A DNA stretch of 64,000 nucleotides, taken from contig NZ_JASVVV010000002.1 in assembly GCF_030287405.1 (NCBI RefSeq), positions 434,001 to 498,000 of the forward strand, given 5' to 3'. This document shows, in pieces, positions 36,937-45,150 of the stretch. The position numbers were made by a program, and so were the translations under genes. The stretch's first letter is position 1; each line of letters opens with the position of its first letter. Below the pieces are notes generated by a model. That model did no database searches. It saw only the letters and a program-made list of their open reading frames with translations, and had not been told where the DNA came from. The stretch is from Halalkalicoccus sp. NIPERK01. GTDB lineage: Archaea > Halobacteriota > Halobacteria > Halobacteriales > Halalkalicoccaceae.

Positions 36937-37467
36937 TCAGGAAACGAGCAGTTCCTCGCCGCGCTCGACCCTGATCGTGCACGGCGGCGAGACCTTGTTG
37001 TACGCGCGCCGGAGCGCCTCCTTCGCGACGGGGGCGTCCTCGACCTCGCACCAGATGGTGAACACGCGCTCGCCCTTCCCGATCCGGGCGGCGGTTCCTA
37101 CCACTTTGCCGAACGCCTGGCGCATCCCGTCGGAGACGCGGTCCGCGCCCGCGCCGGTCGCCTGCTTGTTCTCCCGGAGGACGTGGTGGGGGAACTTCCG
37201 GAGGATCGCGGCGTAGTTGAACTCGCCGAGTTCCTTGATGAGGTGGCGGTTCATCGCCAGCCGGGAGGCCTCCAGCGCGCCGTTTCGGATCTGGCACTCC
37301 TCGTCGAGGTACAGCGAGATCTGGACCGGCCAGTCCTCGCGGTCGCGGTCCCGGTCGCCCATGCGGTGCTGTGCGATCTTCGAACCGGGGATGCCCGTGA
37401 TGTACTCGCGGCGCGTGTAGGGCTGTTTGGAGATCTCCCGGTACATCGAGGCGGGTTTGTCTACCAT
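36937..37467 (-). CDS. rpl10e: 50S ribosomal protein L10e (uL16)
   Basis: A 176-residue large-subunit protein homologous to eukaryotic L10 and bacterial L16, at the central protuberance and tRNA site. Start [20 protein letters not shown] is the archaeal form; [15 protein letters not shown]-type core and [18 protein letters not shown] are present. It has its own promoter region (37468-37568), with a TATA-like GGGGTTATG on the minus strand. Confidence 0.96.
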   Translation of the reverse strand: MVDKPASMYREISKQPYTRREYITGIPGSKIAQHRMGDRDRDREDWPVQISLYLDEECQIRNGALEASRLAMNRHLIKELGEFNYAAILRKFPHHVLRENKQATGAGADRVSDGMRQAFGKVVGTAARIGKGERVFTIWCEVEDAPVAKEALRRAYNKVSPPCTIRVERGEELLVS

Positions 37468-37568
37468 AGATACTCTTGTCGGATTTCAGGCGAACGCGAC
37501 ACATAACCCCTTCGAAGCGGGGCGCTCGGAGGGGGTTAGCCCGTCTCGGGGTCGGTTCGACAGGGTAG

Positions 37569-38042
37569 TCAGGAGGGTCGCACCGGTCGGGCGGTGCGCG
37601 CACGCAGGTACAGGAGCGAGGCGACGGTCCAGACGAGCGCGCTGCCGGCGAACGCGCCGAGGACGTTCGCGGCGACGTCGAGCAGCGAGAAGGTGCGGTG
37701 CGGGACGACCGCGTGGAGCAGTTCGACCGCCAGCCCGTAGCCGGCGACGACCGCGAACGCGGACAGGAACGTCCGGGACGCACCGAGAGAACGCGCGAAC
37801 GCGCCGGCGTGGAGCGCCGCGCAGAAGAGGGCTCCGAGCGTCGCGTACCCGAGGAAGTGCAGCCACGTCGTGATCCGGACGGGCCCTGTCGGGACGGACA
37901 GGCCCGTCAGGACGGCGAGGTTCGCGGAGGAGGCGAGCGCGCCGGCCAGCAGGAGGCCCGCGACGCCCGCGACGGCCCACCAGCGCGCCGGACGGATCGG
38001 GAGTCGGATCGCCCGTCGCGCCGGGCGTGTCTCGTCAAACAT
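37569..38042 (-). CDS. VanZ family membrane protein
   Basis: A 157-residue protein with four membrane segments and the VanZ-like pattern: WLHFLGYATLGALF, EllHAVVPHRTFSLLDVAANVLGAF. VanZ relatives are widespread in archaea without a known glycopeptide role. It stands alone between L10e and the S-layer gene, and its upstream region is shared back to back with the S-layer promoter. Confidence 0.85.
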   Translation of the reverse strand: MFDETRPARRAIRLPIRPARWWAVAGVAGLLLAGALASSANLAVLTGLSVPTGPVRITTWLHFLGYATLGALFCAALHAGAFARSLGASRTFLSAFAVVAGYGLAVELLHAVVPHRTFSLLDVAANVLGAFAGSALVWTVASLLYLRARTARPVRPS

Positions 38043-38419
38043 ATCAGATAAATATAGTAAGATATCATAGGTGTTGCGGCGATTCCGTTCGTGACGGATT
38101 CGGTAGTCGATCCTGACAATATTCCGAGATTCTCGCGTGTGGGTAGTTCCCGCCCGGAAAACGCCGACTCGGAGAATCTGGTGTAAAACCCCTGAATCAG
38201 AATAGTACGACTAGAAAGTGATCGGAAGAAGAGGGAGTCGGCGCGTTAGAATCTACTCAAAACACCTTTTAATTTCTATACTAATTCACAAAGCTTATTA
38301 TATGACGACATCTCGATAGGCATACCCCTACCCGAAGGACGGCCTGAGTATCGCCCGATCGGTGGCCCATGTGGGTCCTACCGGGTGAGAAAGGGTTGTC
38401 GATCGATCAAAAACGAAAC
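38043..38419 (+). promoter_or_regulatory. AT-rich promoter region of the S-layer glycoprotein gene
   Basis: 377 nt without a gene. Two TATA-like elements face the S-layer gene: CCTTTTAATTTC at 38265-38276 and CTTATTATA at 38294-38302, the second giving a leader of about 95-100 nt. The region is clearly more AT-rich than its surroundings, in keeping with a strong promoter. Confidence 0.55.
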
Positions 38420-41272
38420 ATGAAACAAGAACACACACTACGCGAAAAGGGACAGGCGCTGTTCCTTGCCGCCCTGATGGTCCTCTCCGTGTTCGCCATG
38501 TCCGCTGCGTTTGCGGGCTCGGCGGCTGCGGCTAACCACAGTGGCATTAGCGCGACCGTCACCGCTGACAACGCAGCGGCCGACGGTACTGAGCAAGTAA
38601 CGTTTGAGGTACAGGCTGTAGATGGGAACGGTGAGCCCGTTAATGAATCGGGTCTTACCATCACCGTTGATGACGCTGGAGATGTCGGGTCTCTCGGCGG
38701 CATCGCTGCTGAAGATACTGCGACCACTGACGCAAACGGTGTAGCAACCTTCACCGCAACGGCGGACAGTGCGGGCGAGTACACCGTTCAGTTCAGTGAA
38801 AACGGAACCGTTGACACTGCTACGGCTACCTTCGTTCCTGCAGGCAGCATCAGCGGGACGGTGACGGATGCCGCCGGTAACGGAATCGATGGCGCCACGG
38901 TGAGCGTCGAGGGTACGGACCTCTCAGCGACCACTGGCGCAAATGGTGACTACACCATCGAAAACGTCCCTGATGACGAGCACACCGTTGTGGCCTCCGC
39001 AGACGGCTTCGAGAACGGTAGCACGACGGCTACTGTCTCAGGTGGTAACGCTGCAACTGCTATCGAGGACATTGTACTCGGACTCGCTGCGCCCGACAAC
39101 GCGGACGCAGTGGCCGAGGACGGCATGACCTACTGGCAGGGTCAGGACCTGTTCTTCGAGGCTGACGACGGCAGCAACAGCGCCGGTCAGACCTATCAGG
39201 TTCGAACGAATGACAGCGATAACAGCCTCGTGACCGAGTTCGTTCTCGGTGACGACGGCTCGGCAATCATCAGTACCAGCGGCCTCGATGGCAACTACAA
39301 GATCGTTGACGAAAACGGCAACAACGTAGTTACCAACATGGAGGTCGCACAACAGAACCTCGACGCCGAGTTCAACCCGGACAGCGTTGTTGACGAGGGC
39401 GCGGACAGCGAGTCCAACCTCGACCTCAACTCGAACCGTGGTACCTACGAGGTCGAAGTGACCTCGGAGGACCTCAGCCAGAGCGAACTCCAGACGATCT
39501 TCGGCGACAGCGTCGACAGCTCCACTGATGACGGCGTCGTCCTCTCCAGCAGCGATACCAGCGCTGACTTCAGCGGTGTCGACACTGGCGAGTACAACGT
39601 CACCGTCGAAGTGACTGACACGGACGCTTCGGATGACGCCACGATCGAAGTGACCGAGGCGGCCGCCGCTTCGGCTCAGTTTGACTCCTCCACCTACAGC
39701 CAGGAAGCCGGTGACATCGTCGAGTTCACCGTCGAACTGGAGGGTGGCGCGAGTGAAGCAACCGTCAACCTGACGGAAGACGACGAGAACTACGACGCGA
39801 GCATTAACGTTGTTGACAACGACGGCGACGGCGAAGTCACCGTCTACTTCAACACCTACAACGCGGGTAAGGAGGGCGCAGATACCTTCTACACCGCGGA
39901 TGACAGCGAAGATACTGTTAGTCTCAATGGTGCCTTCGGCGGAGAGGGTGAGACGGAGCTTAGCGAGGATTACCGACTCCTCCCCGCTGACTTCAACCTC
40001 GAACTGTACGTCGGCAACGAGGAAACCGACCTCGCCACGCTCGTCCTGAACGAGCGCTCGACGGGTGACATCGACACGGCGATCGCACCCAACGGTGAGG
40101 ACATCTCCTCCGACGTTGACGCCCTTGAGAACGCGACGACGCAGAGCAGCGAAGTCGCCACGGATGACCAGCTGGTCATCGGCGTCGACGTCTCCGGTGT
40201 CTTCGGTCAGCTGGCGAACGGTGACTTCGCCAGCAGCGACCTCAACCTCACGATTGAGCAGTCGAACCCCGCCCGATACACTTCCGCTAACACGATCGAG
40301 AACTTCGATGTCGTGACGGATGCGGAGAACAACCGCATCTACTTCGTCGTCGACACCTCCGAGGCCGGTATCGAGGCCGATCAGGAGTACGACGTGACCT
40401 TCAACGTGAGTGAGGACTACGTTAACTCCTACTCCGAGGGCGACGACAACGACGCAGAGGAAGCCACCACGAGCTTCAGTGTCGTCGAGCGGACCCTCGA
40501 AGTCACCGGTGACTTCAACGACGAGGATGTCCTGCAGGTCGAGAACGGTGAAGAGGTCAACATCACCGGCGAGTCCAACGCGGCACCCGGCTCGGACGTC
40601 CGTGTCCGGCTCCGCGCCACCGGTGACAACCCGTTCCTGATGAGCCAGACGGCACAGGTCGGTGACGACGGCACGGTCGACACTGCCTTCGACCTCAGCG
40701 AGTACGAGGCCGGACAGAACTTCACCGTCCGCATGACCGACAACAACGGTGCTGAAGAGGTTCAGGACAACGTCGACGCGACGCTCGTCGAGTCCTCGGG
40801 CGATCAGGAACCCCACCAGGTGACGATCACCGTCGAGGACGCTGACGGCAACGCGGTCTCCGGCGCTGACGTCACGATCGACGGCCAGACCGAGACCACC
40901 GACGACAACGGTGAGGCCACCTTCGAACTCCAGCACGGCGAGTACGACGTGACCGCCAGCTACGAGGGCGAAGAGGCCAGCGGCACCATCACCGTCGACG
41001 ACGACTCCTCGAACACGGGCACGCTGACGCTCGGCGAGAGTGACGGCGGCGACATCACCGACCCCAGCGAGGGCGAGGACCCCGGCGAGGGTGAAGACCC
41101 CGGTGAGGGCGAAGACCCCGGCGAGGGTGAGGACCCCGGCACCGGTGACGGTGGCGACGGCGGCGACGGTGGCGACGGCGGCGACAGCGAGGATCAGCCC
41201 GGCTTCGGCATCGCCGTGGCCCTGATCGCGCTGCTGGCCGCGGCCGGCATCGCGCTCCGCAAGCGCGCCTAA
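38420..41272 (+). CDS. csg: S-layer-type surface glycoprotein with PGF-CTERM anchor
   Basis: A 950-residue secreted protein, probably the main cell-wall glycoprotein. The start MKQEHTLREKGQ leads into a Sec signal (LFLAALMVLSVFAMSAAFAG, cleaved near AAAA). Then follow an Ig-like domain, a carboxypeptidase-regulatory-like module (GSISGTVTDAAGNGIDGAT), a BGTF-type surface domain (TYWQGQDLFFEADDG), further Ig-like repeats and a second regulatory-like module. Near the C-terminus a repeat of EDPGEG units and GDGGDGG linker precedes QPGFGIAVALIALL and RKRA, the tripartite PGF-CTERM sorting signal. At least ten N-x-S/T sequons are spread along the chain. The archaeosortase gene lies 1 kb downstream. 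G+C is lower than in neighbouring genes. Confidence 0.88.
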   Translation: MKQEHTLREKGQALFLAALMVLSVFAMSAAFAGSAAAANHSGISATVTADNAAADGTEQVTFEVQAVDGNGEPVNESGLTITVDDAGDVGSLGGIAAEDTATTDANGVATFTATADSAGEYTVQFSENGTVDTATATFVPAGSISGTVTDAAGNGIDGATVSVEGTDLSATTGANGDYTIENVPDDEHTVVASADGFENGSTTATVSGGNAATAIEDIVLGLAAPDNADAVAEDGMTYWQGQDLFFEADDGSNSAGQTYQVRTNDSDNSLVTEFVLGDDGSAIISTSGLDGNYKIVDENGNNVVTNMEVAQQNLDAEFNPDSVVDEGADSESNLDLNSNRGTYEVEVTSEDLSQSELQTIFGDSVDSSTDDGVVLSSSDTSADFSGVDTGEYNVTVEVTDTDASDDATIEVTEAAAASAQFDSSTYSQEAGDIVEFTVELEGGASEATVNLTEDDENYDASINVVDNDGDGEVTVYFNTYNAGKEGADTFYTADDSEDTVSLNGAFGGEGETELSEDYRLLPADFNLELYVGNEETDLATLVLNERSTGDIDTAIAPNGEDISSDVDALENATTQSSEVATDDQLVIGVDVSGVFGQLANGDFASSDLNLTIEQSNPARYTSANTIENFDVVTDAENNRIYFVVDTSEAGIEADQEYDVTFNVSEDYVNSYSEGDDNDAEEATTSFSVVERTLEVTGDFNDEDVLQVENGEEVNITGESNAAPGSDVRVRLRATGDNPFLMSQTAQVGDDGTVDTAFDLSEYEAGQNFTVRMTDNNGAEEVQDNVDATLVESSGDQEPHQVTITVEDADGNAVSGADVTIDGQTETTDDNGEATFELQHGEYDVTASYEGEEASGTITVDDDSSNTGTLTLGESDGGDITDPSEGEDPGEGEDPGEGEDPGEGEDPGTGDGGDGGDGGDGGDSEDQPGFGIAVALIALLAAAGIALRKRA

Positions 41273-41294
41273 CCACAGAGAACCAACCGGATTC

Positions 41295-41345
41295 CCGTCC
41301 GGTCCCCGCTGACGCACTCCATTTTTTCGAGCGCTATCCGACCAG
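41295..41345 (+). repeat. Direct repeat copy A with T run (S-layer gene terminator)
   Basis: Begins 22 nt after the csg stop. A 27-nt exact core (41295-41321) followed by T6 at 41322-41327 is repeated with small changes at 42221-42275. The T tract makes it a likely transcription end for csg. Confidence 0.7.
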
Positions 41346-41394
41346 CGACGGGATCCACCCAACTGCTTATACCGGATCGGGAGTTACTACGACT

Positions 41395-41673
41395 ATGACG
41401 GAGATCGTCCGGACGGAGGGGATCCTCGGCGGTGATCCTCGCATCGAGGGAACGCGGATCGGCGTCCTCGACGTGTACGAACTCGTCGTGGAGGGCGATC
41501 ATTCGCCGGCCGATATCGCAGACCAGCTCAACGTCTCGATCGGGGCGATCTACGCCGCACTGGCGTACTACCACGACCACCCCGACGAGCTGCGCCGGGT
41601 CCGAAAGCGCCACGCGGACGCCGAGGAGTCTCTCGAACGGAACGCTCTCTCGCCCCCGAAACCAGTCGAATGA
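41395..41673 (+). CDS. DUF433 antitoxin-like protein
   Basis: A 92-residue protein of the DUF433 family, an antitoxin-type group with a winged or homeodomain-like fold. Typical text: TEGILGGDPRIEGTRIGVLDVYELV and SPADIADQLNVSIGAIYAALAYYHDHPDE. Such genes pair with DUF5615 PIN-like toxins, as here where the next gene follows by 10 nt. A TATA-like TGCTTATACC lies about 30 nt upstream of the ATG. It probably binds DNA and the toxin (family inference). Confidence 0.88.
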   Translation: MTEIVRTEGILGGDPRIEGTRIGVLDVYELVVEGDHSPADIADQLNVSIGAIYAALAYYHDHPDELRRVRKRHADAEESLERNALSPPKPVE

Positions 41674-41683
41674 CGATTAACGG

Positions 41684-42036
41684 ATGGCATTTCTAACCGA
41701 CGAGCACGTCCCCAGCGTGTTCATCACCACGCTCCGGTCCCATGGATATCTGTCCTCAGGACCAAGGACGTGTTCGGCGAGAACACTCGTGACGACGAAC
41801 TACTCCGATACTGTGCTACCGAAGGGTACGTTCTCATCACACACGACAGGAAGGATTTCGGTGGGGAGACCGGCCGGTCGATCGAACACGACGACATCGT
41901 GATCTACACCGACGCTAACTACCTCCGCAACCACCCGGAACACGCGGTAGGAACGCTCGAACGCATATTGTCGTACTATCCACTCAACGAACTCGCGGAC
42001 GAACTCGTGTGGCTCGATCAGTGGCGCACGGACTGA
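41684..42036 (+). pseudogene. DUF5615 PIN-like toxin, broken by a one-base frameshift
   Basis: The first part, MAFLTDEHVPSVFITTLRSHGY, is the N-terminus of a DUF5615/PIN-like toxin with the early Asp of the nuclease site. At 41750/41751 the frame is lost; the next frame continues with VLRTKDVFGENTRDDELLRY, ATEGYVLITHDRKDFGG (second acidic motif) and runs to a stop at 42036. One base is missing, so no full-length toxin can be made unless frameshifting occurs. The antitoxin gene upstream is intact. Confidence 0.8.
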
Positions 42037-42337
42037 GAAGACACCTCACACTTCTCTCCTATTCGATAGTTTCGATTAGGCGGTGTGACACACGACTATT
42101 CGCACTCGTCCGCGGGGTCTGCGATCCAGCGAGTGTGTTCTCGATCACCCATGTTCGTATTCGATCCGCCTCCCCTCGGAAATAATATATTAATTATTTT
42201 TCACTAGCGACCCAAATTTCCGTCCGGTCCCCGCTGACGCACTCCACTTCTTTCGAGCGCCACACCGACGAGCGACCGCACTCTAATTACATACGATAAC
42301 CCAACAGATCTATTAGGATTGCGCGCCAGGATCGGGT
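42037..42337. other. AT-rich intergenic region carrying repeat copy B
   Basis: 301 nt without a gene. It contains an AT-rich patch (42180-42205, AATAATATATTAATTA) and the second copy of the csg 3'-flank repeat (42221-42275) before the archaeosortase gene. The AT-rich patch is 130 nt upstream of the artA ATG and may include its promoter. Confidence 0.5.
42221..42275 (+). repeat. Direct repeat copy B
   Basis: Near-copy of 41295-41345: the first 27 nt are identical, followed by a pyrimidine run, TCGAGCGC and GAGCGAC-like end with a few changes and one indel. The two copies bracket the DUF433/DUF5615 pair. Confidence 0.75.
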
Positions 42338-43228
42338 ATGCTCCCCGACCTGACGCCCGTGACCGACGTCCTCATTTGGGTCGTCATGGGCGGCTTTCTC
42401 GCGGGGATCGCCGCCGACCGGCGCGGGCGCTCGGCCGCGCGGTCGATTACGGCCGCCGCCTGGGTCGGGTTCGCGCTGTTCTGGCTGCTGATGGTCCCGT
42501 TTTTCGTCTTCGAGCACCGCAGCATCGTCGAGGCGATACTGGCAGGAATCGCCGTCCCCGCCTGCGTCTACGTCGCCCACCGCCTCCACGGGGGCCGGGA
42601 CTCCCTGCTCGTCCTCTCGCGGGCGGTGGGCGTCATGGGGCTGATCTACCTGCCCTTCGGTGCGATCCCCGCGTTCCACGACACCCTCATCGAGGTCGTC
42701 GCGGACCAGACCTACGCCGGCCTCCAACTCCTCGGGTCGACCCCCGCCTTCGAGACCGACGAGGCCGGCCTGCGCAACACGTTCGCGTTCACCCTCGATT
42801 CGGGTCGCGAATACTCGACGCGGATCGTCTTCGCGTGTACGGGCATCGGCAGCATGGCCATCTTCGGCGGGCTGATCGCGGCGGTGCGCGCCCCCATCGA
42901 GCGCCGGCTCGCCGCGCTCGCGATCGCGGTCTCGACGATCTGGGTACTCAACATCGCGCGCAACGTCTTCATCGCCTACTCGATCGGCCACCAGCTGTTC
43001 GACCAGGCGGCGCTGGCCGGCCCCGTGATGTGGCTGTTCGGCGTCGAGGACCCGATCCGGGTCTCCTTTTTCGTCGCCGACCGGATCCTCTCGCAGGGGC
43101 TGGCGGTGTTCGCGCTGCTGGCCATCGCGTGGGCCGTCGTCAAGGTGCTTCCCGAACTCTACGTAATCGTCGAGGACCTCGCGTTCCTCGTCACCGGCGA
43201 GGAACACGACCTCGGGCGCGGGCGATGA
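42338..43228 (+). CDS. artA: Archaeosortase A
   Basis: A 296-residue membrane transpeptidase with about seven to eight helices. It processes PGF-CTERM proteins, removing the C-terminal helix and joining the protein to archaeal lipid (known for Haloferax ArtA). The catalytic Cys167 is in VFACTGIGSMAIF and Arg208 in NIARNVFIAYS, 41 residues apart as in the Haloferax enzyme (Cys173, Arg214); Arg249 in VADRILSQ fits the third conserved position. Its natural substrate type, the csg product, is encoded 1.1 kb upstream. The stop overlaps the start of the next gene (ATGA). Confidence 0.92.
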   Translation: MLPDLTPVTDVLIWVVMGGFLAGIAADRRGRSAARSITAAAWVGFALFWLLMVPFFVFEHRSIVEAILAGIAVPACVYVAHRLHGGRDSLLVLSRAVGVMGLIYLPFGAIPAFHDTLIEVVADQTYAGLQLLGSTPAFETDEAGLRNTFAFTLDSGREYSTRIVFACTGIGSMAIFGGLIAAVRAPIERRLAALAIAVSTIWVLNIARNVFIAYSIGHQLFDQAALAGPVMWLFGVEDPIRVSFFVADRILSQGLAVFALLAIAWAVVKVLPELYVIVEDLAFLVTGEEHDLGRGR

Positions 43229-44205
43229 CCCGCGACCGCATCACCCGCCGACGGCTCCTCGGGACGCTCGGGATCGGCGGCCTCGCGCTCGGTTCGGCGA
43301 AGGCGATCGACAACGTGGTGCTGGGCTACGGGGGCGTCGGCGGCGGGACGAACCTCCGCGAGCAGGACCTCGACCCCCTCCTCGCGGAACACCGCGCGTT
43401 CGGCGGCCGGATCGGGGACGGCGGGACGGCGTACCACGTTGGCGAGGACGGACTGTGGATCGACCGATCGAGGACCGGCGACTGGCGCCAGTATCCCTTC
43501 GACGCGCGGCCCGAGAGCCTCCCGAGCACTCCGGCGGGGGCACGGGCCCTGTTTCGTGACGCCGCGGCACTCGTCGCCGAAACGTCCTACGAGTACCACT
43601 CCCTGGATGGGTTCTTCGACCGTCTCGCCGAGACGACGCCGCGCCCGCTCGCGACGGCGGCCCTGCGGGGGAGCGTCTCCGAGACGGTCGCACCCGCGGT
43701 CGTCGAGCGCTTCGGGGGCATCCCGCCGACGGACGGCGAGAGGCTCGTCGAGGGGCTCAAGACCGGGTTTCGAGAACACGGTCACTACGACGTTTCACGG
43801 TACGTGGCCGGCTCCGTTCAGGACAACGTCATCCGTGGAGCGATGGATCTGCGCGAACCGTTCGAGGGGCCGACCGACTTCGGAACCCTCCTCGAGGAGG
43901 GGTCGACCGGACTGTTCTGTTACGAACTCGCGTATCGGGCGATAGAGGCGATTCACTCCGTATCGGCGACCGAACAGAGCCCGCCGCTCGCGGGATTCTG
44001 GGTGCGCGATCGGCGGCACAAACACGTCTACAACGGCCTCGCGAGCGTCGTCCGCGACGGGGACGAACTGCGGGTTCCCGTGACATTCCTCGATTACACG
44101 GATTCGACGCTGTACGACGACCTCCGGGTGCGGCGCGTCGCCGGCGAGGGACTCTGTGCGTACGACCGTGGCCACCGTGCCGACGAGGTCTACTGGGACG
44201 TCTGA
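43225..44205 (+). CDS. Tat-exported protein of unknown function coupled to artA
   Basis: A 326-residue protein beginning MTRDRITRRRLLGTLGIGG, a twin-arginine signal with RRRLLG and a short hydrophobic stretch. The mature part is acidic with no fold I can name; Trp, Tyr and His are frequent in the C-terminal half (GFWVRDRRHKHVYNGLAS). Its ATG overlaps the artA stop by 4 nt, so the two are translated together. This suggests a job in surface protein maturation, but that is inference only. It converges with the KaiC-like gene, 1 nt between the ends. Confidence 0.7.
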   Translation: MTRDRITRRRLLGTLGIGGLALGSAKAIDNVVLGYGGVGGGTNLREQDLDPLLAEHRAFGGRIGDGGTAYHVGEDGLWIDRSRTGDWRQYPFDARPESLPSTPAGARALFRDAAALVAETSYEYHSLDGFFDRLAETTPRPLATAALRGSVSETVAPAVVERFGGIPPTDGERLVEGLKTGFREHGHYDVSRYVAGSVQDNVIRGAMDLREPFEGPTDFGTLLEEGSTGLFCYELAYRAIEAIHSVSATEQSPPLAGFWVRDRRHKHVYNGLASVVRDGDELRVPVTFLDYTDSTLYDDLRVRRVAGEGLCAYDRGHRADEVYWDV

Positions 44206-44206
44206 A

Positions 44207-44905
44207 CTACAGCTGAAGCCAGCCGGTCGTCAGCCCGCTGTCGCGCAGGTACCAGCGCTGATAGAGGGTGTCCTCGCGCAGGCAGAGTTCGATCACCGCG
44301 TCGAACAACGGTTCGAGCAGCGCGACCGTTCGGTTGGACCGGTCGGTCGTGAGGTGGTAGTGGGCCATCCCGTCGACCGACCGCACCCGGTGGGTCAGCA
44401 GGTGGAGAAACCGAAAGAGCGATTCGGGGTCGTACTCCGAGACCAGCGGCGTGAGCGAGTCGAAACAGAGCCGGAGTTCGGCGGGGGTGAGCCCGCCGCT
44501 CGTCGCCTCGAACTCGGCGATCGCCTCGGAGATGTCGAGTCCGAGCGAGCCGAGGCCCCCCTCGACGCGACGCTCGGGAACGGGCGTCGAGGACGGCGCC
44601 GCGGCGGCCGCGGCGCTCCTGCTGGTCGCGTCGTACCGGATGACCGAGTACCGGTTCGGATCGTCGGATCCGGTCGGAAGCCGCCCGGACTCGGGGGTAC
44701 AGGGGTCCGCGAGGACGAACAGCCGACGGCGCGCCTGCGTGGTCGCCTCGCCGAGGAACTGCCGACAGGCCGCTCCGTGGGCGGCGGGCATCCGCGAGCC
44801 GACGACCAGCAGGTTCGAGCCGTGCTGTTTGAGCGCGTCGAGTTCCTGAACGAGCGCCGTCGTCTCCTCGTATGCCGACCCATCCGACCCGTGCTCTCGT
44901 GGCAT
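44207..44905 (-). CDS. DUF7504-like degenerate KaiC/RecA-superfamily protein
   Basis: A 232-residue soluble protein that looks like a haloarchaeal KaiC/RecA-fold relative (DUF7504 in my memory of the family naming). The P-loop position reads LLVVGSRMPAAHG, lacking the Gly-Lys-Thr/Ser needed for ATP, while the Walker B-like strand RLCFDSLTPLVSEYD is kept. An alanine/proline-rich stretch (SRSAAAAAAPSSTPVPERR) sits in the middle. The C-terminal end has helices of the winged type seen in transcriptional proteins. A strong TATA element lies 30 nt before the ATG. It is divergent from the CHAT gene across 245 nt. Confidence 0.6.
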   Translation of the reverse strand: MPREHGSDGSAYEETTALVQELDALKQHGSNLLVVGSRMPAAHGAACRQFLGEATTQARRRLFVLADPCTPESGRLPTGSDDPNRYSVIRYDATSRSAAAAAAPSSTPVPERRVEGGLGSLGLDISEAIAEFEATSGGLTPAELRLCFDSLTPLVSEYDPESLFRFLHLLTHRVRSVDGMAHYHLTTDRSNRTVALLEPLFDAVIELCLREDTLYQRWYLRDSGLTTGWLQL

Positions 44906-44927
44906 CCTCTCACCGTAGTCTCAACGG

Positions 44928-44942
44928 ATTAAAATATAAACG
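44928..44942 (-). promoter_or_regulatory. TATA box of the KaiC-like gene
   Basis: The minus strand reads CGTTTATATTTTAAT, centred 30 nt before the start codon at 44905, so the message is predicted to be leaderless. Confidence 0.6.
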
Positions 44943-45091
44943 TTGCGCCCGTTCGGCGTGGAAGCCGCCGTGAGACGGGGCGAAGCGCCGGTCCCGCCGC
45001 TCGACCCCGACGGTACCGAACGGGTCGAAGGGCCGTCGGCAGGGACCGGACCGCGGAACCCCCGCTCGATCAGTCTCGCCGGCTCGGACGC

Positions 45092-45098
45092 TTATAAG
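45092..45098 (+). promoter_or_regulatory. TATA box of the CHAT gene
   Basis: TTATAAG is centred 35 nt before an in-frame GTG at 45130 and 56 nt before the ATG at 45151. Transcription would start near 45120. The two TATA boxes of this divergent pair are about 150 bp apart. Confidence 0.55.
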
Positions 45099-45150
45099 AG
45101 GTGGGTCGATAGCTTTTTGTTCGATATCGGTGATATCACACCGTGACGCG

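Noticed and set aside
41040-41195. Tandem repeat in csg considered as a minisatellite or CRISPR-like array
   Set aside because: It encodes the EDPGEG and GDGGDGG linker before the PGF-CTERM signal and stays in frame; such linkers are normal in surface proteins.
41281-42280. Insertion sequence between csg and artA
   Set aside because: Direct rather than inverted repeats, no transposase, and the only genes are an antitoxin and a broken toxin.
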